Below, piece by piece: positions 18,598 to 28,233 of a stretch of DNA of 64,000 bases. The DNA is from JACCTU01 sp963848525. Lineage in GTDB: Bacteria; Actinomycetota; Thermoleophilia; Gaiellales; Gaiellaceae. Both the position numbers and the translations under genes were made by a program. Below the pieces are notes generated by a model. That model was not told where the DNA came from. It ran no database searches and saw only the letters and a program-made list of their open reading frames with translations. Numbering within the stretch: position 1 is the first letter of the stretch; each line of letters begins with the position of its first letter. The stretch is taken from contig CAWKDZ010000003.1 of assembly GCA_963848525.1 (NCBI GenBank), positions 62,001 to 126,000 of the forward strand, written 5' to 3'.

Positions 18598-19070
18598 GCG
18601 CCCTCGGCGCGCTCGCCGCGCTCGGCGCGGTCGCGGCGTACGCGGCGCTCGCCGCCGACGACCTCGCCCCGGCGCTCGCCGGCGGCGGAGGCGCCGCGGT
18701 TGCGCTGCTCGCGCTCGGCCTGGCCGGGCGCTGGGCGCCGCTCGTGCAGCTGGGGCTCTCGCTCGTCGTCGTCGAGTACGCGGCCTTCCTGCTCGAGCGC
18801 GGCGACGTCGACGCGCGCGCGCCGTTCGTCGCCGCCGCGCTGCTCGCGAGCGGGGAGCTCGCGTACACGTCGATCGAGCCGCCGGCCCGCGGCACGTGGC
18901 CGTTCTCGCTCGCGCTGGTCGTGGGCGCCGGCGCGGTGGCCTCGCTCCTGCTCGGGGCGGCGGGGACCGGGCCGGGCGGCGTCGGCGCGATGATCGCGGG
19001 CGTCGTCGCGGCGGTCGCGGCCCTCGCGCTCGTCGCGCGGCTCGCGGCGACCGCGGTCCGCCGCGCCTAG
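18567..19070 (+). CDS. Hydrophobic membrane protein ending the first MoxR operon; possible ATT start
   Basis: About 167 residues, almost entirely alanine/leucine-rich membrane segments (LSALGALAALGAVAAYAALA, LLALGLAGRWAPLVQLGLSLVV, FSLALVVGAGAVASLLLGAA). GC-rich third positions confirm coding. No ATG, GTG or TTG lies in frame in a sensible place. The only codon spaced correctly (6 bases) from a strong ribosome site GGAGGT (18555-18560) is ATT at 18567, overlapping the DUF58 3' end. CTG at 18591 is an alternative. Function unknown; it belongs with the upstream genes by position. Confidence 0.6.
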   Translation: MQALRAKRTLSALGALAALGAVAAYAALAADDLAPALAGGGGAAVALLALGLAGRWAPLVQLGLSLVVVEYAAFLLERGDVDARAPFVAAALLASGELAYTSIEPPARGTWPFSLALVVGAGAVASLLLGAAGTGPGGVGAMIAGVVAAVAALALVARLAATAVRRA

Positions 19071-19438
19071 AGGCTGGCCCCGAGCGCGCTCTCGAGCGTC
19101 TCGTGGACGCCGAAGTGCCCGTCGAGGCCGGCGAGCTCGAGCGCACGCCGCGTCTGGGCGCCAGGCGCCGCGAGCAGGAAGCCGCGGCGGTTCGGCAGCT
19201 TGGTCCGCGCCTCGATCAGCACACCGAGCACCGTCGAGTCGACGAACGCGACGTCGGAGAGCTCGACGACGATCCGCTCGGGCTCGGCCGCGGCCTCGGT
19301 CAGCAAGACCTCCCGAACCTCGTGCGCGTTGTAGAGGTCGAGCTCGCCCGTGAGCCGGACGACCGACACCGTGCCGTTCCGTTCGACCCGCGCGACGGGA
19401 GGAACGCGCACGCCCTCGTGCTCCTCACGACTCGTCAC
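19067..19438 (-). CDS. STAS-domain anti-sigma factor antagonist
   Basis: A 123-residue single STAS domain of the SpoIIAA type, which when unphosphorylated sequesters an anti-sigma kinase and frees a sigma factor. The phosphorylatable Ser lies in the family motif DVAFVDSTVLGVLIEA, and the N-terminal strand is TVSVVRLTGELDLYNAHEV. The start is GTG at 19438. Its stop overlaps the convergent membrane-protein gene by 4 bases. No kinase/anti-sigma gene sits beside it, so its partner must be elsewhere. Confidence 0.88.
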   Translation of the reverse strand: MTSREEHEGVRVPPVARVERNGTVSVVRLTGELDLYNAHEVREVLLTEAAAEPERIVVELSDVAFVDSTVLGVLIEARTKLPNRRGFLLAAPGAQTRRALELAGLDGHFGVHETLESALGASL

Positions 19439-19457
19439 GACCGCCGCGATTGTACGT

Positions 19458-20132
19458 TCAGCCCGAAGCGCCGGTTGTCTCGTGCGCCGAGCCGACGGGC
19501 TTCGACTCGGGCGATCCGCGCTGGCGAAGGTAGATCGTGAACACCGCCATCGTCCCGACTGCGAGGAACTCCGACTGCCAGTTCTGCAGCGTGCGGTTCC
19601 AGAAGTCCGGCGTGACGACGTAGCTCAGCCACGAGACGACGGGCTCCGCGTGCGCGGTCTGCTCGTTGTTGTACTGCGACCAGTTCGCGAGCGACTGCCC
19701 GAACCACGAGCCGAGGAACAGCGCGAGCATCACGATCAACAGCGAGTTCTCGTAGAGCCGCCGCCGCCAGTCGTTTGCGCGCGCCCACCGCGGCGAGCGC
19801 GGATGCGAGAAGCGGCCGACCTGCTGGCGCTGGTCGGACTCGACGCCCACGTCCTCAAGCGGCTTCGACTCGTTCGAGCCGCGCTGGACGAGCCAGACCG
19901 TCGCGAGGATGAAGGTCGTGAACTGGAGAAACTCCGACTGCCAGTTCTCGAGCACGTCGCCGCCGAAGTGCGACGAGAGCAGGTAGCGAGCCCAGGAGAT
20001 CGTCTCGTCGCCGTGCGCGAGCTGCTCCTCGTTGTAGAGCCGCAATCCCGTGAGCGACTGGCCGAGCAGCGTGAGCAGGAAGAAGGCGAGGAAGAAGAGC
20101 GAGAGCCCTTGCTCGACCGACCACCGGCGCAT
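19458..20132 (-). CDS. DUF6766-like membrane protein
   Basis: A 224-residue protein built as two similar halves. Each has a membrane helix (LSLFFLAFFLLTLLGQSLTGL and LLIVMLALFLGSWFGQSLANW) followed by a YNNEQ/YNEEQ turn, then a WQSEFLQF or WQSEFLAV segment. The repeated GQSLxxxxxYNxEQ and NWQSEFL motifs identify the actinobacterial DUF6766 family; function unknown. The ATG overlaps the stop of a 27-residue membrane peptide gene (TGATG at 20130-20134), indicating translational coupling. Confidence 0.82.
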   Translation of the reverse strand: MRRWSVEQGLSLFFLAFFLLTLLGQSLTGLRLYNEEQLAHGDETISWARYLLSSHFGGDVLENWQSEFLQFTTFILATVWLVQRGSNESKPLEDVGVESDQRQQVGRFSHPRSPRWARANDWRRRLYENSLLIVMLALFLGSWFGQSLANWSQYNNEQTAHAEPVVSWLSYVVTPDFWNRTLQNWQSEFLAVGTMAVFTIYLRQRGSPESKPVGSAHETTGASG

Positions 20133-20215
20133 CAGTGGTGCGTCGCCCCCACGACCGTGTAGACGGAGATCCCCGCGAGGATCAGCACGAGATAGACGGT
20201 GAACATCGTGCGCAT
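20132..20215 (-). CDS. 27-residue single-pass membrane peptide coupled to the DUF6766 gene
   Basis: A tiny ORF, ATG at 20215 to TGA at 20132, reading MRTMFTVYLVLILAGISVYT followed by VVGATHH. One hydrophobic helix covers residues 5-23, with a charged N-terminus and a His pair at the end. Its TGA overlaps the DUF6766 ATG by one base, which is typical of a genuine coupled gene. It may be a small subunit of the DUF6766 complex or a translational leader. The longer in-frame start of the downstream gene at 20237 is less attractive. Confidence 0.6.
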   Translation of the reverse strand: MRTMFTVYLVLILAGISVYTVVGATHH

Positions 20216-20286
20216 CGCCGTTCGAGCCGGTTGTCACCTGAACGAGGGAGGCTCGAAACCCGCGCGGCCCGCTAGGCTACGCGCCA

Positions 20287-21792
20287 GTGGCCGCTCCCAA
20301 GGCGTTCGACGAGCTGAAGACGCGGCTCGCCCAGGTGACCGACCTGGGCCGCGTTCGGCGCGTGCTCGCCTGGGACATGCAGGTGATCATGCCGCCGGCC
20401 GGCGCCGCGGTCCGGGGCGAGCAGCAGGCGACCCTCGACCGGATCTCGTTCGACCTCTTCGTCTCGCCCGAGACCGAGCGGCTGCTCGGTGAGCTCCGTT
20501 CGTACGAGGACTCGCTCGACCCGGACTCCGACGACGCGTCGCTGATCCGGGTCGCGCGCAAGGACTACGAGAAGGCGGCGCGCGTGCCGCCCGAGCTCCG
20601 CACCGAGATCGTCAAGGCGGGCACGGAGGGCTTCATGGCGTGGCGCGAGGCGAAGCCGGCGAACGACTACGCGTCCTTCCGCCCGTTCCTCGAGCGCCAC
20701 CTCGAGCTCCGCCGCCGCTACGTCGAGCTCTTCCCCGAGGCAGACGAGCAGTACGACGTGTTGCTCGACGATTACGAGCGCGGGATGAAGGCGGCGGAGG
20801 TGCGCAGCGTCTTCGACCGGCTCAAGGAGGAGCTCGTCCCGCTCGTCGCCGAGGCCGGGGAGCTCTGGGGCGAGGACGACGGCACCCTCGCCCGCTCGTT
20901 CCCCGCGGACGAGCAAGAGGCGCTCTCGCGCGAGGTCATCGACCTCTTCGGACACCGCGAAGGGGCCTGGCGTCTCGATCCGACCGTGCACCCGTTCGCG
21001 AGCGGCGGCGGCATCAACGACGTCCGGATCACGACGAAGTACGAGCCGACCGGTCTCGAGTCGTTCTTCGCGACCATGCACGAGTACGGGCACGGCCTCT
21101 ACGAGCACCAGGTCGCGGCGGAGCTCGACCGGACCCCGCTCGGCTCCGGCGTCTCGCTCGGCATCCACGAGTCGCAGAGCCGCATGTGGGAGAACCTCGT
21201 CGGCCGCAGCCGTCCGTTCTGGCGCTTCTTCTACCCGCGGCTCCAGGAGCGCTTCCGCACGCAGCTTCGCGACGTCGACGAGGAGACGTGGTTTCGCGCA
21301 GTCAACCGCGTGCAGCCGTCGCTGATCCGGATCGCCGCCGACGAGGTCACCTACAACATGCACGTGATCCTGCGCTTCGAGCTGGAGCAGGATCTGCTCG
21401 CCGGCACGGTCGACCTACGCGACCTGCCGAACGAGTGGAACAGGCGCATGGACGAGTACCTCGGCGTCGACGTGCCTGACGACGCGCGCGGCGTGCTCCA
21501 GGACATGCACTGGGGCACCGGCACGATCGGCTACTTCCCGACGTACTCGCTCGGGAACGTGATGAGCGTGCAGATCTGGGAGCGGATCCGGGACGACATC
21601 CCGGACCTCGACGACCGGCTCGAGCGTGGGGAGTTCGGGCCGCTGCGCGAGTGGCTCGGCGAGCACATCCACCGGCACGGGCGCAAGTTCCTGCCGCAGG
21701 AGACGCTCGAGCGCGCGGTCGGCGCGCGCATCGACCCCGAGCCGTACCTGCGCTACCTGCGCGAGAAGCACGGCGCCGCGGCGCCCGCGTAG
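20287..21792 (+). CDS. M32 family metallocarboxypeptidase (carboxypeptidase Taq type)
   Basis: A zinc carboxypeptidase releasing C-terminal residues from peptides in the cytoplasm. 501 residues, full length. The zinc motif HExxH is in MHEYGHGLYEHQ, and the third ligand is Glu in the following HESQSRMWENLVGR block. LAWDMQVIMPP near the N-terminus is a family hallmark. GTG at 20287 is preceded by TAGGCT at 20273-20278, eight bases upstream, a typical actinobacterial leaderless promoter. It stands alone, between the divergent DUF6766 pair and the TPP enzyme gene. Confidence 0.93.
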   Translation: MAAPKAFDELKTRLAQVTDLGRVRRVLAWDMQVIMPPAGAAVRGEQQATLDRISFDLFVSPETERLLGELRSYEDSLDPDSDDASLIRVARKDYEKAARVPPELRTEIVKAGTEGFMAWREAKPANDYASFRPFLERHLELRRRYVELFPEADEQYDVLLDDYERGMKAAEVRSVFDRLKEELVPLVAEAGELWGEDDGTLARSFPADEQEALSREVIDLFGHREGAWRLDPTVHPFASGGGINDVRITTKYEPTGLESFFATMHEYGHGLYEHQVAAELDRTPLGSGVSLGIHESQSRMWENLVGRSRPFWRFFYPRLQERFRTQLRDVDEETWFRAVNRVQPSLIRIAADEVTYNMHVILRFELEQDLLAGTVDLRDLPNEWNRRMDEYLGVDVPDDARGVLQDMHWGTGTIGYFPTYSLGNVMSVQIWERIRDDIPDLDDRLERGEFGPLREWLGEHIHRHGRKFLPQETLERAVGARIDPEPYLRYLREKHGAAAPA

Positions 21793-21841
21793 CTCAGCGG
21801 CGAACGTGTAAGAAGGCGGGAGCTCGGGGACACCGCCGACG

Positions 21842-23627
21842 GTGGCGGACAAGGTCGCCGACTTCCTGATCGCCCGCCTGCACGAGTGGGGTGTACGCCG
21901 CATCTACGGCTATCCCGGCGACGGGATCAACGGGATCATGGGAGCGCTCGCTCGTGCGCGCGACCGCGTCGAGTTCGTCCAGGTCCGGCATGAGGAGATG
22001 TCGGCCTTCATGGCGTGCGGGCACGCGAAGTTCACCGGCGAGGTCGGCGTCTGCCTCGCCACCTCGGGTCCGGGCGCGATCCACCTGCTGAACGGTCTCT
22101 ACGACGCCAAGCTCGACCATCAGCCGGTCGTCGCGATCGTCGGGCAGCAGGCGCGCGCTGCGCTGGGTGGGGCGTACCAGCAGGAGGTCGACCTCCTGAC
22201 GTTGTTCAAGGACGTCGCCCACGAGTACGTGCAGATGGCGTCGGATCCCGAGCAGGTGCGCCACCTCGTCGACCGCTCGATGCGCATCGCCCAGGCGGAG
22301 CGGACCGTCACGTGCGTGATCGTCCCGAACGACGTCCAGACCCTCGACGCGGTCGAGCCCGAGCACGCACACGGGACGATCCACTCCGGCGTGGGTTACG
22401 CGGCGCCGCGCGTGGTTCCCGGCGACGAGGAGCTCGCGGCGCGCCGCCGAGGTGCTGAATGCGGGCGAGCGCGTCGCCATGCTCGTCGGCCAGGGCGCCC
22501 TCCACGCCACCGACGAGGTGATCGAGGTCGCCGAGCTGCTCGGCGCCGGCGTCGCCAAGGCTCTGCTCGGCAAGGCGGCCGTCCCCGACGAGCTCCCGTT
22601 CGTCACCGGCTCGATCGGGCTGCTCGGAACGAAACCCAGCTACGAGCTGATGAGGGGCTGCGACACGCTGCTGATGGTCGGTTCGAGCTTCCCGTACGCG
22701 GAGTTCCTGCCAGAGGAGGGCAAGGCGCGTGGCGTGCAGATCGACATCGACGGGCGCCTGATCGGGATCCGGCATCCGATGGAGGTCAACCTCGTCGGCG
22801 ACAGCGCCGAGACGCTGCGCGCGCTCGTCCCGCAGCTCGAGCGCAAGGCGGACCGCGGCTGGCGTCAGGAGATCGAGGAGAACGTCGCGGCCTGGTGGCA
22901 GCTGATGGAGGAGCGGGCGCTGATCGACGCCGATCCGATCAATCCGCAGCGCGTCTTCTGGGAGCTCTCGCCGCGCCTGCCCGACAACTGCATCGTCACC
23001 GGCGACGCGGGAACGACGGCGAACTGGTACGCGCGCGACCTCAAGCTGCGACGCGGGATGATGGCGTCGCTTTCGGGGACGCTCGCGACGATGGGATGCG
23101 GCGTGCCGTACGCGATCGCGGCGAAGTTCGCACATCCGGACCGGGTCGCGATCGCGCTCGTCGGCGACGGCGCGATGCAGATGAACGGGATCAACGAGCT
23201 GATCACGATCGCCAAGTACTGGCGTCGCTGGAGCGACCCGCGGCTCGTCGTGCTCGTGCTCAACAACCGCGACCTCAACCTGGTCACCTGGGAACAGCGC
23301 GCGCTCGAGGGCGACCCGAAGTTCGAAGCGTCGCAGGAGATCCCCGACTTCCCGTACGCACGCTACGCGGAGCTCGTCGGGCTCAAGGGCGTGCGCGTCG
23401 ACGCGCCGGAGCAGATCGGCGACGCCTGGGACGAGGTGCTCGCCGCGGACCGGCCGGCAGTCCTCGAGGCGGTCACCGATCCCGAGGTGCCGCCGCTCCC
23501 GCCGCACATCACCTTCGAGCAGGCGAGGCACTTCGCGCTCGCGGTGGCGCGCGGCGACTCGGGACGGCGGGGAATGATCGAACAGTCGCTGAGGGCGAAG
23601 CTGAAGGAGCTCTTGCCGCGCCGCTAG
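21842..23627 (+). CDS. Thiamine-pyrophosphate enzyme, pyruvate oxidase/acetolactate synthase-like, frameshifted
   Basis: A TPP-dependent decarboxylase-type enzyme of 594 residues once rejoined. The PYR domain starts FLIARLHEWGVRRIYGYPGDGINGI and holds the catalytic Glu in VRHEEMSAFMA. The TPP/Mg motif is VGDGAMQMNGINELIT...NNRDLN. One extra base at about 22433-22450 splits the gene: GDEELA in the first frame, AAEVLNAGERVAMLVGQGA in the next. It resembles YdaP/PoxB-type oxidases (pyruvate to acetyl phosphate or acetate) more than biosynthetic acetolactate synthase, since no small subunit is near. The exact reaction is uncertain. Confidence 0.83.
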
Positions 23628-23649
23628 CGCGGCGTGACCGGCTCGGCGC

Positions 23650-24874
<1,225 letters not shown>

Positions 24875-24877
24875 GCC

Positions 24878-25555
24878 CTAAGGATGCGGCAAGCGGAGGA
24901 GGCTGAGCAGCTTCTCGGCGTAGAGCGGTGCCGTCGGCTCGTCCTCGTGGCGGAAGTACGCGTACACGTCGATGCCGGCGTCGAGCAGCGGCCGGATCCG
25001 CGCGGCGAAGCCCTCGAGGTCCGAGTCCGTGTACGGGGGCTCGCGGAAGCGGACGTAGCGGAACGGCGCGTCGGCGTCCCAGCCGTCGACGCGCACGCCG
25101 CGCGGCAGCTCGACGTCGGCCCACGAGGCGTGGCGGAAGTCGAACGCGAGCCGGAGCGACGGGTCGAGCGAGCCGAGCAGCAGCGTCAGGAAGCCCGGGT
25201 CGGCGGCCTGGCTCGCGACGACGCGGACGACACCGAGCCGCTCGCCGAGCAGCGTGACGCGCTCCTCGAACACTCCGAGCTGGCGCGTGAAGTGGCCCGG
25301 GAGCTTGACGGCGAAGCGGAAGCGCGTCGGCGTCTGCTCGGCCCAGCGCCGGAAGCTCTGCTCGGAGGGCAGCCGGTAGCCCGTCGTGTTCAGCTCGACC
25401 GAGGGCAGCCGCTCGGCGTAGCGGCGCAGGAACTCGTCGGGCTTGGCTTCGCGCGGGTAGAAGCCCGGCTTCCAGGTCGGGTACGAGAAGCCCGAGGCGC
25501 CGACGTAGATACTGCCCGGCGTGGCGGGTTCGCTCGAGGTGATCTGCGGGCCCAT
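24878..25555 (-). CDS. DUF72 family TIM-barrel protein
   Basis: A YecE-like protein (domain of unknown function 72) with the family start IYVGASGFSYPTWKPGFYP, then the YAERLPSVELNTTGYRLPS and FRFAVKLPGHFTRQ blocks and YAYFRHEDEPTAPLYAEKLL near the end. The best ATG (25555) would overlap the divergent thymidine kinase gene by 35 bases. Without it, the gene would need a non-canonical start near 25510. It probably shares a transcript with the DUF4032 gene. Biochemical function is not established for the family. Confidence 0.82.
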   Translation of the reverse strand: MGPQITSSEPATPGSIYVGASGFSYPTWKPGFYPREAKPDEFLRRYAERLPSVELNTTGYRLPSEQSFRRWAEQTPTRFRFAVKLPGHFTRQLGVFEERVTLLGERLGVVRVVASQAADPGFLTLLLGSLDPSLRLAFDFRHASWADVELPRGVRVDGWDADAPFRYVRFREPPYTDSDLEGFAARIRPLLDAGIDVYAYFRHEDEPTAPLYAEKLLSLLRLPHP

Positions 25556-26126
25556 GTTCAGTGGAAAGACTGGCCTGCTGATCGAGCGCTTGGCAAGTGC
25601 GGGACAGCTGGGGCTCGAGGCCGTGGCGCTCAAGCCCGTGCGCGACACCCGCGATGCGGCCTACCTGGTCAGCCACACCGGCCGGACGTATCCGGCGCAG
25701 CCGTGGGGCGGCGGCGCGCTCGACCTGGGCGTGGTGCAGCTGGTCGCGGTCGACGAGGCGCAATTCCTGCCCGGCGACGCCGTCGCCGCTCTGGCCGCGC
25801 TTCGCGACGAGGGCCGGACGGTCGTGGCCGCCGGCCTCGACCTCGACTTTCGCCGCGAGCCGTTCGGCCCGATGCCGGCGCTGGCCGAAGCCGCCGACCT
25901 CGTGCACCGGCTGACGGCGACCTGCTCGCGCTGCCTCCGCCCCGCCGAGTTCACGCAGCGCCTGGTCGACGGCCGCCCGGCTCCGCTCGACGACGAAACG
26001 GTGCTCGTCGGCGCGGAGGAGCTCTACCAGCCGCGCTGCGCCGAGTGCTACGAGGCGGAGCGCGCGGATCCGTCCGCCGTCGGCCCTACCGTTGCGGAGC
26101 CGTGGCGATCGCGCCCGCCGAGATGA
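25521..26126 (+). CDS. tdk: Thymidine kinase (type II)
   Basis: Phosphorylates thymidine to dTMP in pyrimidine salvage. 201 residues. The P-loop is CGPMFSGKTGLLIE, the DEAQ motif VDEAQFL follows, and a zinc ribbon has CSRC and CAEC pairs, all standard for the small tetrameric type II enzyme. GTG at 25521 opens the gene, and the 3' end overlaps the thyX ATG (ATGA at 26123-26126). Salvage and de novo dTMP synthesis are thus translationally coupled. Confidence 0.93.
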   Translation: MAGSLEVICGPMFSGKTGLLIERLASAGQLGLEAVALKPVRDTRDAAYLVSHTGRTYPAQPWGGGALDLGVVQLVAVDEAQFLPGDAVAALAALRDEGRTVVAAGLDLDFRREPFGPMPALAEAADLVHRLTATCSRCLRPAEFTQRLVDGRPAPLDDETVLVGAEELYQPRCAECYEAERADPSAVGPTVAEPWRSRPPR

Positions 26127-26815
26127 CGACTCCAGCCGAGGGGATCCCGGTCCTCGACCACGGCTTCGTGCGGCTCGACGACGCGATGGCCGACGACCTC
26201 TCGGTCGTCAACTCCGCGCGCGTCAGCTTCGGCCGCCGGGTCACGGAGATGTCGGACGCCGACGTCGGCCTGATCAAGTTCCTGATGCGCGACCGGCACG
26301 GAACGCCTTTCGAACACAACTCGTTCCGCTTCCACATCCGCTGCCCGATCTTCGTGGCGCGCGAATGGTTCAGACACCGGGTCGGCTCGTTCAACGAATT
26401 CTCCATGAGGTATGCGCGCGCGACCGACGACTTCTACGTCCCCGAGCACGACGACGTTCGCACGCAGGTCGGCAAGCCCGGTTCGTACTCGTTCGACCCC
26501 GTCGAGCCCGAGGTCGCGGAGACGACGCGGGATGAGCTGCGCGCGGTCTACGAGACGGCGTACGCGGCCTACGAGCGGCTTGTCGAGCTCGGCGTCGCGC
26601 GCGAGCTCGCGCGCTCGGTGCTGCCGGTCGGCGCCTATACCGAGTTCTACTGGACGGTCAACGCGCGGGCGCTGATGAACTTCGTCTCGCTGCGCGCCGC
26701 CGAGACCGCTCAGCGCGAGATCCGCCGCTACGCGGACGCGGTCGAGCAGTTGTTCGCGGAACGGATGCCCGTCACGCACGCGGCGTTCGTCGCGAGCGGG
26801 CGCGTCGCGCCCTAA
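26123..26815 (+). CDS. thyX: FAD-dependent thymidylate synthase ThyX
   Basis: Methylates dUMP to dTMP using methylene-THF, NADPH and FAD. The ThyX motif RHRxxSxNExSxR is present as RHRVGSFNEFSMRY, and the C-terminus has NARALMNFVSLRAAETAQREIR. 230 residues. ATG at 26123 overlaps the tdk stop; an in-frame GTG at 26102 is less likely. The stop overlaps the convergent anti-sigma gene. ThyX leaves THF intact, in contrast with ThyA, which fits an organism with heavy folate traffic. Confidence 0.95.
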   Translation: MTTPAEGIPVLDHGFVRLDDAMADDLSVVNSARVSFGRRVTEMSDADVGLIKFLMRDRHGTPFEHNSFRFHIRCPIFVAREWFRHRVGSFNEFSMRYARATDDFYVPEHDDVRTQVGKPGSYSFDPVEPEVAETTRDELRAVYETAYAAYERLVELGVARELARSVLPVGAYTEFYWTVNARALMNFVSLRAAETAQREIRRYADAVEQLFAERMPVTHAAFVASGRVAP

Positions 26816-27396
26816 GTCTCCAGGAAGATCAGCTGGTTGAACTTGTCCCGGTCGTGGATGTACGGCCGTACGACCCAGCCGTCGAAGTTGCCGAGGTCGT
26901 AGGACGCGCCGAGCGGGACGGTCGTCGAGCCGCGGGACCTGACCTTGAACGAGCCGCACGTCGCGACCGGCTCGCCGTCTCTCGTCAGCAGCAGCTCGTA
27001 GTACCCGCCCTCGGGCAGCGGCTCGAGCCCGCGGACGGTGACGAGCATCTGCCAGTTGCCCTGGGCGTCGGGGTAGCCGAGCTCGATCTGACCCCACGCG
27101 CCGGGTGCGTTCGCCGTCGCGTGCATCTCGACCGCGCGTCGCACCTCGAAGCTCTCCTCGCTTCGATCGGAGAGGAACCAGCCCGCGCCGAACGCCGCGA
27201 GCGACAGCGCCGCGGCGAGCAGCAGCGCGGCGACCCGGCGACGGGTGAGCACGCGAACGGGCGGCGACGCGAGCGATTCCGGCAGGTCGGGCGGAGGCCC
27301 GGCGGCCACGAGCAGGTCGTGCGCGCGGCGCAGGCGCTCCCGCTCCGCCTCGGGGACGTCCGGTCCGACGAGCTCGTCGAAGTCGGGCGACTTCAC
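26812..27396 (-). CDS. RskA-like anti-sigma factor, membrane anchored
   Basis: A 194-residue protein. An N-terminal cytoplasmic part (FDELVGPDVPEAERERLRRAHDLL) lacks the zinc HxxxCxxC motif. One membrane helix (VAALLLAAALSLAAFGAGWF, about 75-95) is followed by an extracytoplasmic anti-sigma-K-like beta domain (GQIELGYPDAQGNWQMLVTV...GGYYELLLTRDGEPVATCGSF). GTG at 27396 overlaps the sigma stop by 4 bases, the usual sigma/anti-sigma pairing. Release of sigma probably needs regulated proteolysis of the outer domain; this is inference from the family. Confidence 0.8.
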   Translation of the reverse strand: MKSPDFDELVGPDVPEAERERLRRAHDLLVAAGPPPDLPESLASPPVRVLTRRRVAALLLAAALSLAAFGAGWFLSDRSEESFEVRRAVEMHATANAPGAWGQIELGYPDAQGNWQMLVTVRGLEPLPEGGYYELLLTRDGEPVATCGSFKVRSRGSTTVPLGASYDLGNFDGWVVRPYIHDRDKFNQLIFLET

Positions 27397-27951
27397 GAGA
27401 ACTCTCCGTCGAGCAGGTCCGCGAGCCGCCGCAGCCCGGAGCGCGTCCGCGTCTTCACGGTCCCCAGCGGGATCTGCAGCCGTGTCGGCGATCTCGCTCT
27501 GCGAGAGACCGCGCCAGTACGCCAGCTCGAGCACGATGCGCTCGCTCGCCGGCAGCTCCTCCATCGCGCGATGCACGCGCCAGGCGGTCCAGCTCTGCTC
27601 CGCGCGCTCGGGCGGGCCGACCTCGGTGGACGGTTCCTCGCGCGCCTCCCCGAGCGGTGGCTCGACGCGCGTCCGCGCGCCGTCGACGATCGCGTTGCGC
27701 GCGACGGCGTACAGCCACGGCGCCCCAGGCCCGCGCTCGGGCCGGTATGTGCGCGCCGATCGCCAGACCGACGTGAACGTCTCCTGCACCGCCTCCTCGG
27801 CCCGGTTCCGGTCGCCCAGCCTGCGGAGCGCGAGGCCGAACACCGGCCGCGCGTAACGCCGGTAGAGGGTCTCGAACGCCCCGCCGTCCCCTTTGCCGAC
27901 GCGCCGGAGGAGCTCCGAGTCGGTCACTTCGGGCTCGGCCACGACCCGCAT
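27393..27951 (-). CDS. ECF RNA polymerase sigma factor (SigK/SigL-like), frameshifted in region 4
   Basis: Region 2 is clear: FETLYRRYARPVFGLALRRLGDRNRAEEAVQETF, with the -10-binding helix VWRSARTYRPERGPGAPWLYAVARN. Region 4 starts ASERIVLELAYWRGLSQSEIADT. One extra base at about 27476-27484 then shifts the frame, after which LQIPLGTVKTRTRSGLRRLADLL completes the HTH. Rejoined length is 185 residues. ATG at 27951 is chosen; the longer start at 28011 lacks support. It is followed by its anti-sigma factor. As sequenced, the strain would fuse a truncated sigma to the anti-sigma frame. Confidence 0.82.
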
Positions 27952-28060
27952 CCTTGCGAATGGGGCCTCCGGCTGCGGCGAGGCGCCCCTGGAAGCGGTG
28001 CTCGTGAGCACGGTCGCTTGTTCTACGAACCCGCTCGGCTAGCGGATTCGCGGCGCCTCC

Positions 28061-28108
28061 TGTAAGGGGTTTGCTAGCGCCCCGCGTGACTCCGTGTAAG
28101 GAGTTCGC
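28061..28108. repeat. Direct pair of TGTAAGGrGTTyGC motifs upstream of the ECF sigma gene
   Basis: Two 14-bp near-identical motifs, 12 of 14 matching, at 28061-28074 and 28095-28108, 34 bases apart start to start. They lie about 110-160 bases upstream of the sigma ATG. They may be operator or promoter elements for the sigma/anti-sigma operon. Seen directly; role unproven. Confidence 0.4.
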
Positions 28109-28197
28109 ATGGGCCCGCTCCCTGCGCTCGCGCCCGGGCAGAACTGTGAGCAACGGGCTACTCGAACTTCATCCGAGCCTAGGGGGAGGGCTCCGAG

Positions 28198-28233
28198 GGC
28201 AGGAGAGGGGCGTTGCGGCGCCCCTCTCCTGCC
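28198..28233 (-). terminator. Strong hairpin terminator after the superoxide dismutase gene
   Basis: A perfect 15-bp stem GGCAGGAGAGGGGCG (28198-28212) pairs with 28219-28233 around a 6-base loop TTGCGG. It begins next to the sodA stop codon (28234-28236). There is no T tract on either side, as is common for high-GC actinobacterial terminators. Confidence 0.75.
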
